Shown here: piece by piece, positions 43,150-51,029 of the stretch
Numbering within the stretch: position 1 is the stretch's first letter
Layout: the number at the start of each line of letters is the position of its first letter
Origin: CAZMVY01 sp964569765
GTDB lineage: Bacteria > Planctomycetota > Phycisphaerae > UBA1845 > PWPN01
DNA: 56,082 nucleotides
NCBI GenBank assembly: GCA_964569765.1
Contig: CAZMVY010000003.1
Location: 1-56,082 of the forward strand
Direction of reading: 5' to 3'
The notes under the pieces: model-generated
The model's input: the letters and a program-made list of their open reading frames with translations, nothing else
Databases searched by the model: none
What the model was told of the DNA's origin: nothing
Position numbers and translations under genes: made by a program

Positions 43150-43886
43150 CACTCAAGGACCAGGTCGCCATCGTGACAGGTGCCGCCCGGGGAATCGGCC
43201 GGGCCATCTGTCTGGCCCTGGCGGACGAAGGCGCCAACATCGCGGGCGTCGATCTCCGGACCGACGCCCTCGCCGAAACGGCCCGGCTCGTCGAGGCCAA
43301 GGGCGTCCGGTTCATGGCGCAGGTCGCCGACGTGACGCAGCGCGAACCGGTCGAGAAGCTCCGCGACGCCGTGCTGGAGAAGTTCGGCCGCATCGATATT
43401 CTTGTCAACAACGCGGGCATCACGCGAGACACGCTGATGCTCACGATGACCGAGGAACAGTGGGACGCGGTAATCCAGGTGAACCTGCGCGGGATCTTCA
43501 TCTGCACGCGGGTCATTGCCGAGGCGATGCTGCGGGCCCGGGCCGGGCGGATCATCAACATGGCCAGCGTCTCAGGCCTGATGGGCAACCCGGGGCAGGC
43601 GAACTACGCGGCGAGCAAGGCGGGCGTGGTCGGCTTTACGAAATCCGTGGCGAAGGAACTGGCCAAGCGGAACATTCTGTGCAATGCCGTGGCGCCCGGG
43701 TTCATCGCGACGGACATGACGGATGTCCTGCCGGAGAAGGTCAAGGAGACCGTGCGGCCGCTCATTCCGATGCAGCGGTTCGGGCAGCCCGAGGAGGTTG
43801 CCTCGGTCGTCGCCTTTCTGGCCGGACCGGCCTCCCGGTATGTTACGGGCCAGGTGATCGTAGTGGACGGCGGGCTGCATATGTAG
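43146..43886 (+). CDS. fabG: 3-oxoacyl-ACP reductase
   Basis: A 246-residue short-chain dehydrogenase that reduces 3-oxoacyl-ACP with NADPH. TGAARGIG, NNAG, and the catalytic S141, Y154 and K158 (YAASK) are present, as is the terminal GQVIVVDGGLHM of FabG. GGAGG lies just upstream of the start within the end of fabD. Confidence 0.96.
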   Translation: MTLKDQVAIVTGAARGIGRAICLALADEGANIAGVDLRTDALAETARLVEAKGVRFMAQVADVTQREPVEKLRDAVLEKFGRIDILVNNAGITRDTLMLTMTEEQWDAVIQVNLRGIFICTRVIAEAMLRARAGRIINMASVSGLMGNPGQANYAASKAGVVGFTKSVAKELAKRNILCNAVAPGFIATDMTDVLPEKVKETVRPLIPMQRFGQPEEVASVVAFLAGPASRYVTGQVIVVDGGLHM

Positions 43887-43922
43887 CCGGCCGGCGGCGT
43901 TTCCGCACCGCCGGGGCCCATC

Positions 43923-43952
43923 TTGAGCGCCCGAGCGGTCCGGCGGTATAGT
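43923..43952 (+). promoter_or_regulatory. Internal promoter before acpP
   Basis: TTGAGC at 43923-43928, 18-base spacer, TATAGT at 43947-43952. The start near 43959 gives a leader of about 50 bases. It would allow acpP-fabF to be made in excess of the upstream genes. A GC hairpin (CCGGCGG with CCGCCGG, about 43889-43913) sits just before it. Confidence 0.6.
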
Positions 43953-44010
43953 ACGCCGATTTCAGTGGTCGAAGGGACTGGATTTCTCTTCCAGCATGGA
44001 GGATTGTGTC

Positions 44011-44262
44011 GTGCCGACGACTCAGGAAATCGAAGACAAAGTCTTCTCGATCGTCAGCGAGCAGATGGGCGTGGACAAGGCCGAGATCTCGCGCGAGACC
44101 TCGTTTGTCAACGACCTGAACGCCGACTCGCTCGACACGGTGGAACTGGTCATGGAGTTCGAGGACGAGTTCGAGATGAGCATCCCCGACGAGGAAGCGG
44201 AGAAGATCAAGACCGTCGGGCAGGCCATCGATTACATCATGCAGCACATCAACAAGTCTTGA
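44011..44262 (+). CDS. acpP: Acyl carrier protein
   Basis: An 83-residue acidic ACP. The DSL motif gives the phosphopantetheine-carrying S40 in NADSLDTVELVME. GTG at 44011 is preferred: the ATG at 43996 would overlap the GGAGG (43998-44002) that serves this GTG at 8 bases spacing. Cotranscribed with fabF, 24 bases downstream. Confidence 0.95.
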   Translation: MPTTQEIEDKVFSIVSEQMGVDKAEISRETSFVNDLNADSLDTVELVMEFEDEFEMSIPDEEAEKIKTVGQAIDYIMQHINKS

Positions 44263-44286
44263 GGGCGCGGAGCGCGAGACGGCTAC

Positions 44287-45531
44287 ATGAATCGGCGACG
44301 CGTGGTCATCACCGGTATGGGTGCCGTTTCTCCGTTGGGCGACGGGGTGGATGCGCTCTGGCAGGGGCTCCTGGCCGGCCGCAGCGCCATCGCGCCGATC
44401 CAGCGGTTTGACGCCACGGGGTTCGACACGCGCTTCGGAGGCGAATGCCGCGAGTTTGACCCGGACAGATACATCGAGAAGAAACAGGCCAGACGCCTGG
44501 ATCGCTTCGCCCAGTTCGCCCTTGCGGCGGCGCAGATGGCGGCGGCCGACAGCGGCCTCGTGTTCGACGCGCTTGATCCGCGCCGCGTCGGCGCTATCGT
44601 GGGATCGGGCATCGGCGGCCTCATGGAGCTCGAAGAGCAGCACATCCGCCTGCTCAACAAGGGCCCCGGCAAAGTCTCCGCCTTCACGATTCCCAAACTG
44701 ATGCTCAACGCCGCCAGCGCGAACATCTCCATCCGGTTCGGTGCGCAAGGCCCCAATACGGCCGTTGCGACGGCCTGCGCCTCCGCCACCAACGCGATGG
44801 GCGACGCCTGCGATGCGATTCACCGGGACGACGCAGATGTCATGTTCACCGGCGGCAGTGAGGCCGCGCTCACGCCGCTCGGTCTTTCGGCGTTCTGCGC
44901 CATGCACGCCCTCTCCACGCGAAACGATGATCCGGCTCGCGCAAGCCGGCCGTTCGACCGCAACCGCGACGGCTTTGTCATGGGCGAGGGCGCGGGCATC
45001 CTGATATTTGAGGAGCTTGAACACGCCCGGAAGCGCGGCGCGCGGATCTACGCCGAGGTGCTCGGTTTCGGCATGTCCGGCGACGCCTCGCACATCACCC
45101 AACCCGGCGAAGACGGGTGTGGTGCCGCCCTTGCGATCGAGCGCTGCCTGAGGGATGCCGGTCTGTCCCCCGACCAGATCGACTACATCAACGCCCACGG
45201 CACGAGCACGCCGCTGGGCGACATCGCCGAAACACGCGCGATCAAGCAGGTCTTCAATGCACACGCTCACAAAGTGGCCGTCAGCAGCACGAAGTCCTGT
45301 ATCGGCCACCTCCTCGGGGCCAGTGGCGGGGTGGAGCTGATTGCCACAGTGCTGGCAATCCGGGACGGCATCGCCCCCCCTACCATCAACCTCGAAGAAC
45401 CCGATCCTGATTGCGACCTGGATTACGTGCCCAACCGGGCACGCGAAATGCCGATCGTTTGCGCCATGAGCAACTCGTTCGGCTTCGGGGGGCATAACGC
45501 CTGCATCGCGGTCGGCCGCTTCAATGATTGA
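44287..45531 (+). CDS. fabF: 3-oxoacyl-ACP synthase II
   Basis: A 414-residue KAS II for chain elongation. Catalytic C164 (TACASATNA), H304 (NAHGTSTPLGD) and H341 (GHLLGASG) are intact, and the C-terminal SNSFGFGGHNA loop is typical. Last gene of the fatty-acid locus; no fabZ or fabI is nearby. Confidence 0.96.
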   Translation: MNRRRVVITGMGAVSPLGDGVDALWQGLLAGRSAIAPIQRFDATGFDTRFGGECREFDPDRYIEKKQARRLDRFAQFALAAAQMAAADSGLVFDALDPRRVGAIVGSGIGGLMELEEQHIRLLNKGPGKVSAFTIPKLMLNAASANISIRFGAQGPNTAVATACASATNAMGDACDAIHRDDADVMFTGGSEAALTPLGLSAFCAMHALSTRNDDPARASRPFDRNRDGFVMGEGAGILIFEELEHARKRGARIYAEVLGFGMSGDASHITQPGEDGCGAALAIERCLRDAGLSPDQIDYINAHGTSTPLGDIAETRAIKQVFNAHAHKVAVSSTKSCIGHLLGASGGVELIATVLAIRDGIAPPTINLEEPDPDCDLDYVPNRAREMPIVCAMSNSFGFGGHNACIAVGRFND

Positions 45532-45657
45532 ACGCCGCTTCGACTGCCAGACACATGACCGGCCTGCCATCGGCCGCCCCCAGGGTCCAGGTCAGCTACG
45601 GCGCCGTCTGCCGGCGGTTCGCAACCCTCTCTCCCGCAACGCGCGAATGGTGTTCCC

Positions 45658-45685
45658 TCAAGTCCCGCACCGCGAAGGCCGATAA
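45658..45685 (+). promoter_or_regulatory. Sigma-28 (FliA)-like promoter
   Basis: An exact GCCGATAA at 45678-45685 matches the sigma-28 -10 element. TCAAGT at 45658-45663 resembles the TAAAGT -35 element, with spacing one base longer than ideal. A GATAAT housekeeping -10 overlaps it but lacks a -35. The rest of 45532-45738 shows no gene. Confidence 0.5.
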
Positions 45686-45738
45686 TGCCGACAGGCGGCA
45701 TGAACGCCCCGTAGAGATTCTGCGCAAGGATCCGGTTC

Positions 45739-46179
45739 GTGAGCACTTCCCAGGCGGACATCGATGCCCTGCTGGCCCAGGCGGAGAACCTGGCAGGCGA
45801 GGCCCTCGGATCAGGTTCCGAGTCGCCACTACCGCCCGGGGCAGATCCGCAACCGCCGCCGCCTTCGGCAGCGCGAAGCCCGTCCCTGTCGGACGCAGCA
45901 CCCGTTGGGCCGCCATCCGATCTCCTGGAGCGGATCCTGCGAATTGAGGTGCCGGTTATCGTCAAGCTGGCGGAGTGCAAGATGCCCCTGGCGCGGGTTG
46001 TCAGCTTGAACACCGGAGCCATTATCGAGTTTGAGAAACCCGCGGACGCCCCTCTCGACCTTATGATCAACAACAAGTGCATCGGCGTGGGCCAAGCCGT
46101 CAAGGTCGGCGAAAACTTCGGCCTCCGCATCACGCAGGTCGGTACGCTCCAGGAGAAGATCAGAGCCCTGGGTGCCTGA
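45739..46179 (+). CDS. FliN/FliY-like flagellar motor switch protein
   Basis: A 146-residue protein from GTG with AAGGA upstream. The N-terminus STSQADIDALLAQAE recalls the CheC-binding helix of FliM/FliY; residues about 22-62 are a Pro/Ser linker; residues 65-145 form a SpoA (FliN C-terminal) domain with VPVIVKLAECKMPLARVVSL and VGENFGLRITQV. It would sit in the switch C-ring controlling rotation direction. No other flagellar gene is in the window. SpoA domains also occur in type III secretion, so the motor assignment is likely but not certain. Confidence 0.8.
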   Translation: MSTSQADIDALLAQAENLAGEALGSGSESPLPPGADPQPPPPSAARSPSLSDAAPVGPPSDLLERILRIEVPVIVKLAECKMPLARVVSLNTGAIIEFEKPADAPLDLMINNKCIGVGQAVKVGENFGLRITQVGTLQEKIRALGA

Positions 46180-46186
46180 CGCATTC

Positions 46187-46208
46187 CGGATTCCCGGCTT
46201 CCGGTTTC
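46187..46208 (+). repeat. Short heptamer-like repeat between fliN-like and epimerase genes
   Basis: Three CGGnTTC-type units (starts 46187, 46195, 46202; spacing 8 then 7) lie between convergent stops at 46179 and 46231. The unit resembles the arrays in the polyferredoxin and rlmN genes. Confidence 0.5.
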
Positions 46209-46230
46209 GCAACGATGTCGCCGTCGCCCG

Positions 46231-47064
46231 CTACCCCACGAGGGATCGCAGCAACTCTGCGCCGTCGCGGATGTCGCCGAGACGGTTCGTGCCGCCTTCC
46301 CGCTCGATGACCAGCGGCCCACTGTAACCGATCGCACGAAGCTTGCTGACGACCTGTGGGATGTTCGCGTCGCCGTCGCCGAGCGGGACCTCCTGCCCCC
46401 AGGTCTTGCCCGGTTGCGACGACCACGTCGCATCTTTCATGTGCACGTGCGCGATACGGCCGCCCAGGATTCCGACCGCCTCGACCGGATCCCCCGCGCC
46501 GTACAGGACCATGTTCGCGCAATCGAAGTTCACGCGGACATTGGACCGTCCGACGTCGTCGATGAACCGCACCAGCGCGTCGGCCTTTTCCTGGCCGGTC
46601 TCCATCAACAAAGTGACGCCCCGCTGGTCGAGCGCGTCGGTGATGCGGCGAAGCCGCTCCACCATGACCTTGTACTTCGGATCGTTGCGATCGTGCGGCA
46701 CGAAACCGACATGCGCCGCAAGCATCTTCACGCCGAGCTTGACCGTCAGATCGGCCGTGCGGACCGTCTGTTCGAAACGCTCCTCGAACAGGTCGTCGGG
46801 CACGAAGCCGCCGGTGGCGGCGATCCGCTGGATCGTCGAGTAGTCCTCTCCCGTGAAACCGATGCAGGTCGCGCTGACTTCGAGGCCGCTGTCGCGAATG
46901 ATCTTCACCGTCGCGTCGTGCTGCGCGACCGTCGGGATGCCGTCGCCGAAAAAGCCCACCTGGGTAAGGCCCAGGCCCAGCTCGTTCCGGATCGTCTCAA
47001 GCGTCCTGCCCAGGTCTTTGATCGCCAGCGACCATGAACATACACCAATGTCGAAGGGTTTCAT
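46231..47064 (-). CDS. Sugar phosphate isomerase/epimerase-like TIM-barrel protein
   Basis: A 277-residue protein of the xylose-isomerase-like TIM-barrel superfamily. LLMETGQEKA, VNFDCANMVLYGAGDP, AHVHMKDA and LVIEREGG supply the Glu, Asp, His and Glu typical of the divalent metal site. The substrate cannot be told from sequence; such proteins are numerous in planctomycetes and usually act on sugars or inositols. GGCGGAG precedes the ATG. It is next to but separate from rlmN. Confidence 0.85.
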   Translation of the reverse strand: MKPFDIGVCSWSLAIKDLGRTLETIRNELGLGLTQVGFFGDGIPTVAQHDATVKIIRDSGLEVSATCIGFTGEDYSTIQRIAATGGFVPDDLFEERFEQTVRTADLTVKLGVKMLAAHVGFVPHDRNDPKYKVMVERLRRITDALDQRGVTLLMETGQEKADALVRFIDDVGRSNVRVNFDCANMVLYGAGDPVEAVGILGGRIAHVHMKDATWSSQPGKTWGQEVPLGDGDANIPQVVSKLRAIGYSGPLVIEREGGTNRLGDIRDGAELLRSLVG

Positions 47065-47083
47065 GTTCGTCTCCGCCTTTGCG

Positions 47084-47123
47084 TATCCATCAGTCTGTCA
47101 ATCCGTCTGCCCGCGGATCCGTC
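47084..47123 (+). repeat. Octamer array between epimerase and rlmN genes
   Basis: Five consecutive 8-base units close to nnTCCGTC: TATCCATC, AGTCTGTC, AATCCGTC, TGCCCGCG and GATCCGTC. The fourth is the most diverged. It begins 20 bases upstream of the minus-strand epimerase ATG, so it may fall in that promoter or leader. Confidence 0.55.
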
Positions 47124-47203
47124 AGGGGGCCGGCCGGTTTGCCTCATTCCTGCGACCGTTCCGGTGGACGGCTCACGAATCCGTCGGGCACCCAACCGCC
47201 CGA

Positions 47204-48379
47204 TTACCGCTCGGCCTGGGTCTTGTGCGCCTCCCGCAATTGCCCGCACGCCGCGTCGATCTCCAGACCGCGGCTTCGCCGCACGTGGGCGTTGACACCG
47301 CGTTCCCGGAGGGCACGGACAAACTCCTGCACCGTCCCGTCGTCCGGCCGACGGTATGACCGGCCCGCTACCGGGTTGTACGGGATCAGGTTCACGTTGC
47401 ACCGCATCTGCCGGGTAACGCGGGCGAGCCTCTGCGCGTCGGCCGAGCGGACATTCACGCCGCCCAGCATCACGTACTCCAGCGTGACCTCGCGGCCCGT
47501 CCGCTCGAAGTAGTATCGTGCCGCGTCCACCAGTTCGGAGATACTGACGCGCTCGGCCCAGGGAATCAAGCGCCGCCGCAGGTCGTCGGACGCCGCGTGG
47601 AGGGAGATCGCCAGATTGATCTGGAGCCCCTCATCGGCCAGCCGGCGGATCTGCCTCGGCAGGCCGACCGTACTGATCGTAATCCTTCGCGCACCGATGT
47701 TCATCCCCCACGGGGCGTTGATCGTCCGCACCGCCGCGACAACCGCCTCGTAGTTCGCCAGCGGCTCGCCGATGCCCATAAAGACGATGTTCGTCAGGGC
47801 GCGGAACTTGGGCTTCGGGGTCCGGGCATCGGGCTCTGGCGCAGGTACACACCGTTGCGGAGCTGCACCGCCAGCCCGAAATGCCCTGTGGAGGCCTGTC
47901 GCAGGCGCTGCGCACAGCGCCTGCACCCGCATCGCCTGCTCGATGATCTCGCCGGCCGTCAGTTGCCGTTCCAGACCACCGATGCCGCTGGCGCAAAACG
48001 TGCACTGTACCGGGCATCCGACCTGGCTTGAAATGCACGCCGTATTCCGCTCCGGCTCGGGGATCAGCACGCACTCGCTCGTAGCCCCGTCGGGCCAGCA
48101 AAGCAACAGCTTTCGCGTTCCGTCCGGCGCCTCCGAATCGGCCGCCACGGTGGAGCGGTAGATGGCAAACTCCCCGGCAAGCTCCGCCCGAAGCCCGGCG
48201 GGCAGGTTCGTCATCTGCTCGAACGAGACGGCCCCATGCCCGTAGACCCACTCCATCACCTGCCGCGCCCGGTAGGCGGGGAGTCCGTGCGACTCGAACC
48301 ACCCGCTCAGCGCTTCCGCCGTCCAGCAGAACAAGTGTGCCGGCCCGCCGCCTGAAATCCGCTCACGTATCGCAGCCAT
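47204..48379 (-). CDS. rlmN: 23S rRNA/tRNA adenine C2 methyltransferase RlmN
   Basis: A 391-residue radical SAM enzyme that methylates C2 of A2503 in 23S rRNA and of A37 in some tRNAs. The SAM-cluster cysteines are C122xxxC126xxC129; the methyl-carrying C115 (TACISSQVGC) and C378 (DAACGQL) are also present, as is the NIVFMGIGEPLANY motif. About 30 to 40 residues (about 154-193) are extra compared with typical RlmN; they are encoded by a heptamer array and a perfect hairpin, yet the frame is kept. Confidence 0.94.
   Translation of the reverse strand: MAAIRERISGGGPAHLFCWTAEALSGWFESHGLPAYRARQVMEWVYGHGAVSFEQMTNLPAGLRAELAGEFAIYRSTVAADSEAPDGTRKLLLCWPDGATSECVLIPEPERNTACISSQVGCPVQCTFCASGIGGLERQLTAGEIIEQAMRVQALCAAPATGLHRAFRAGGAAPQRCVPAPEPDARTPKPKFRALTNIVFMGIGEPLANYEAVVAAVRTINAPWGMNIGARRITISTVGLPRQIRRLADEGLQINLAISLHAASDDLRRRLIPWAERVSISELVDAARYYFERTGREVTLEYVMLGGVNVRSADAQRLARVTRQMRCNVNLIPYNPVAGRSYRRPDDGTVQEFVRALRERGVNAHVRRSRGLEIDAACGQLREAHKTQAER
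47802..47843 (+). repeat. Heptamer array inside rlmN
   Basis: Six units exactly 7 bases apart, beginning CGG or TGG at 47802, 47809, 47816, 47823, 47830 and 47837. The unit (CGGGnnT/C) is like those in the polyferredoxin gene. It encodes part of the RlmN insertion. Confidence 0.75.
47901..47924. repeat. Perfect inverted repeat inside rlmN insertion
   Basis: GCAGGCGCTG and CAGCGCCTGC form a perfect 10-bp stem with a 4-base loop (CGCA), about 57 bases from the heptamer array. The arrangement resembles a small REP-like element that entered the gene in frame. Confidence 0.65.
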
Positions 48380-48387
48380 TCGATGCG

Positions 48388-48416
48388 ATTGTAGAACCCC
48401 TTGAACATGCCCACAA
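48388..48416 (-). promoter_or_regulatory. rlmN promoter candidate
   Basis: Minus strand: TTGTGG at 48416-48411, 17-base spacer, TACAAT at 48393-48388. The start near 48381 would place the ATG (48379) almost at the 5' end, so the message may be leaderless or begin at a later start. Confidence 0.45.
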
Positions 48417-48453
48417 ACACAGCGGGCCGCTCACGCGCCGCACTTTCATCGCC

Positions 48454-48491
48454 CCGGGCGGGTTTCTCGGACCGCCCGGCCGCTGTATACT
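48454..48491 (+). promoter_or_regulatory. xylB promoter with overlapping dyad
   Basis: TATACT at 48486-48491 with TTTCTC at 48463-48468 (17-base spacer) is the likely promoter, starting near 48498. A perfect 8-bp dyad, CCGGGCGG (48454-48461) and CCGCCCGG (48472-48479) with a 10-base centre, covers the -35 box and spacer, a position fitting a repressor operator. Confidence 0.5.
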
Positions 48492-48540
48492 CTGGACGTA
48501 TCGGCGCGGACGACTCCGCGGACTTCAGTGAGGCTCTGCT

Positions 48541-50082
48541 ATGGCGCTTCTGCTCGGGATCGACATCGGCACATCCGCCACGAAAACGCTGCTCTGCAAC
48601 GCGAAGGGCAAGGTTCTGGCCACGGCGAGCGCGGAATACCCCGTCCACTCGCCGCGGCCCGGCTGGTCGGAGCAGGACCCGAACGACTGGTGGCGGGCCG
48701 TCATCCGCGGCGTCGGCGACGTCTGCCGGAAGGCCCGCGTCAGTCCGGCCAAGGTCACCGGCGTCGGGCTCAGCGGTCAGATGCACGGCAGCGTCTTCGT
48801 GGACCGCGCCGGGCAGTCGCTGCGCCCCGCCCTGCTGTGGAACGACCAGCGGACGGCGGCCGAGTGCGAGGAAATCGAGCGCCTCGCCGGCGGGCGGTCC
48901 AGGCTCATCGGCATGGTCAACAATGTCGCGCTGACGGGCTTTACGGCGCCGAAGATCCTCTGGGTCCGCCGGCATGATCCGCGCGTCTTCGAGCGCACGT
49001 TCAAGGTGCTGCTGCCGAAGGACTACATCCGGCTGCGGCTGACAGGTGAGTACGCCACGGAGGTGAGCGACGCGGCCGGCACGCTGCTGCTCGACGTGAA
49101 GGCGCGTCACTGGCACCGCGGGCTGCTCGGCAGGCTGCGAATCAACCCCGACCTCCTGCCGCCGGTGCATGAGTCGATCGTGGTCAGCGGCCGGATCCAC
49201 CGCGCCGCCGCCAAGGCCACCGGACTGGCCGCCGGAACACCGGTCGTCGGCGGTGCCGGGGATCAGCCCGCCGGCGCCGTAGGCAACGGCATCGTACGTG
49301 CCGGCGTCGTCTCTGCAACGATGGGCACGAGCGGCGTCGTCTTCGCGCACAGCGACAAGCCTGTCCCGAATCGGCAGGGCAATCTCCAGTCCTTCTGCCA
49401 CGCCGTTCCGGGTAAGTGGTGCGTATTCGGCTGCATGCTGGCCGCCGGCGGCAGCTTCCAGTGGCTGCGCAACACCTGGTACGCCGAGGAAGTTGCCGCC
49501 CTGCGGAAGAGCCGCCAGGATCCGGGCGTCATTTACAGTCGGCTCATCAAAATGGCGCAGAAAGCCCCCGCTGGATCGGACGGGCTCTTCTTCCTGCCCT
49601 ATCTCACCGGCGAGCGATGCCCCTACCCCGATCCGAATGCACGCGGGGCCTGGATCGGCCTGACCAGCCGCCACGATCAGGCCGGCATGGTTCGCGCCGT
49701 GCTCGAAGGCATCACCTTCGGCATGCGCGATCAGATCGAGATCATGCGGGCGGACGGTCTCCAGATCCGCGAGGTCCGCGCCGGCGGCGGCGGCGCCGTC
49801 AGTCAGTGGTGGCGGCAACTCCAGGCCGATATCTACGACGCCCCCGTTACGACAATCAACACGCAGGAGGGCGCCGCCTACGGCGCGGCGCTGCTGGCAG
49901 CGGTCGGCACGGGCGTGTATGCATCCGTGCCCGAGGCCTGCGACGCCTGCATCCGGATCACCGACAGACGCGAACCGACCTCCGCGCTCCGCAAGACGTA
50001 CGACGCCGCATACGCCCAGTACCGCCGGCTCTACCCCGCCCTCCGCGAGGAGTTTCAATCCATCGCGGCCCTCGGGGCGTAG
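48541..50082 (+). CDS. xylB: Xylulokinase
   Basis: A 513-residue FGGY kinase phosphorylating D-xylulose. LLGIDIGTSATKT, GLSGQMHGSVFVD, LLWNDQRTAAEC, KDYIRLRLTGEYATEVSDA and GAGDQPAGAVG are XylB motifs, the last carrying the likely catalytic Asp. Length is normal. No xylose isomerase or transporter is adjacent; an inositol-monophosphatase-like gene follows after 128 bases. Confidence 0.92.
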   Translation: MALLLGIDIGTSATKTLLCNAKGKVLATASAEYPVHSPRPGWSEQDPNDWWRAVIRGVGDVCRKARVSPAKVTGVGLSGQMHGSVFVDRAGQSLRPALLWNDQRTAAECEEIERLAGGRSRLIGMVNNVALTGFTAPKILWVRRHDPRVFERTFKVLLPKDYIRLRLTGEYATEVSDAAGTLLLDVKARHWHRGLLGRLRINPDLLPPVHESIVVSGRIHRAAAKATGLAAGTPVVGGAGDQPAGAVGNGIVRAGVVSATMGTSGVVFAHSDKPVPNRQGNLQSFCHAVPGKWCVFGCMLAAGGSFQWLRNTWYAEEVAALRKSRQDPGVIYSRLIKMAQKAPAGSDGLFFLPYLTGERCPYPDPNARGAWIGLTSRHDQAGMVRAVLEGITFGMRDQIEIMRADGLQIREVRAGGGGAVSQWWRQLQADIYDAPVTTINTQEGAAYGAALLAAVGTGVYASVPEACDACIRITDRREPTSALRKTYDAAYAQYRRLYPALREEFQSIAALGA

Positions 50083-50210
50083 CGGCCGTGGCAGCCGCCG
50101 GACGGAAAGGCGCAGCCGCGGATTCGAAGACCGGATCGTCCCGGCGGAAGAAATCTCAGCGTGGCGATCGGCCGGGCCCGCCGTCGCGCCTTGACGCAGC
50201 GAAAGGACAC

Positions 50211-51023
50211 ATGAACGACGACGCAGCGGACATCCTGGCGTACGCAGCCGAGTGGGCCCGCGCGGGCGGCCGGGTCGCGCGCCGGCGATTCGGCTCCGCC
50301 ACCGCTTCGCGGAAGCACGACCGGACCCTCGTCACGGATGCAGATCACGCGGTCCAGGATCTGCTCCTCGACGCCATTGTGAAGCGCTTCCCTTCCCATG
50401 CCGTCCTCACCGAGGAAACCATGCGCCGCCCGGAGCGCCACGCCGCAATCGAAGCCGCCGAGTGGTGCTGGATCATCGACCCGATCGACGGCACGCGGAT
50501 CGACTGGCGCGGTGTGCCGCGCTTCGCCGTCAGCGTGGGCGTACTCCGCAGCGGAACGCCGATCGTCGGCGCCGTCTATGCCGTAATGACCGATCAGATG
50601 TTCACCGCCTACGCCGGAGGCGGTGCCCGGTGCGACAAGGTCCGCCTCCAGGTGGCAGACGGCCCGCCGACCCATGAAACACTGATCGGCTCGCCTTCCG
50701 GACATGGCGATCCGATGCCGGCAACGATCCACGAGTGGCTGGACCGCATGGCGCTTCGGAACCTCGGGGCGACGGCCCTGCACCTGGCCCTCGTTGCGGC
50801 GGGCGCCCTGGATGCCGCCTTTTGTCTCGAATGCCGGCTGTGGGACGTGGCCGCCGGCGCGCTGCTGGTCCTGGAGGCCGGCGGGCGATTCACCGACCCG
50901 AACGGCCGCGAGTACTTCCCCATGAGCCGTTCACAGACCGCCGCCCGGGACAAGATGCCCTTCCTGGCTGCCGGACCGAATCTGCACCGGCACCTGCTCG
51001 AATCGTGGCGGCGCCGTGCGTAA
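50211..51023 (+). CDS. Inositol monophosphatase family protein
   Basis: A 270-residue phosphatase of the IMPase superfamily. Metal-site motifs are LTEE (Glu), WIIDPIDGT and the C-terminal WDVAAGALLVLEAGG. The substrate may be inositol phosphate, histidinol phosphate or another sugar phosphate; sequence alone does not decide. GAAAGGA precedes the ATG at 50211. Its stop is 6 bases from the stop of the convergent TMTC-like gene. Confidence 0.88.
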   Translation: MNDDAADILAYAAEWARAGGRVARRRFGSATASRKHDRTLVTDADHAVQDLLLDAIVKRFPSHAVLTEETMRRPERHAAIEAAEWCWIIDPIDGTRIDWRGVPRFAVSVGVLRSGTPIVGAVYAVMTDQMFTAYAGGGARCDKVRLQVADGPPTHETLIGSPSGHGDPMPATIHEWLDRMALRNLGATALHLALVAAGALDAAFCLECRLWDVAAGALLVLEAGGRFTDPNGREYFPMSRSQTAARDKMPFLAAGPNLHRHLLESWRRRA

Positions 51024-51029
51024 CGCCGC

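Noticed and set aside
43889..43913. Hairpin after fabG as a terminator
   Set aside because: No T-run follows and the acpP promoter begins immediately; kept only as a comment.
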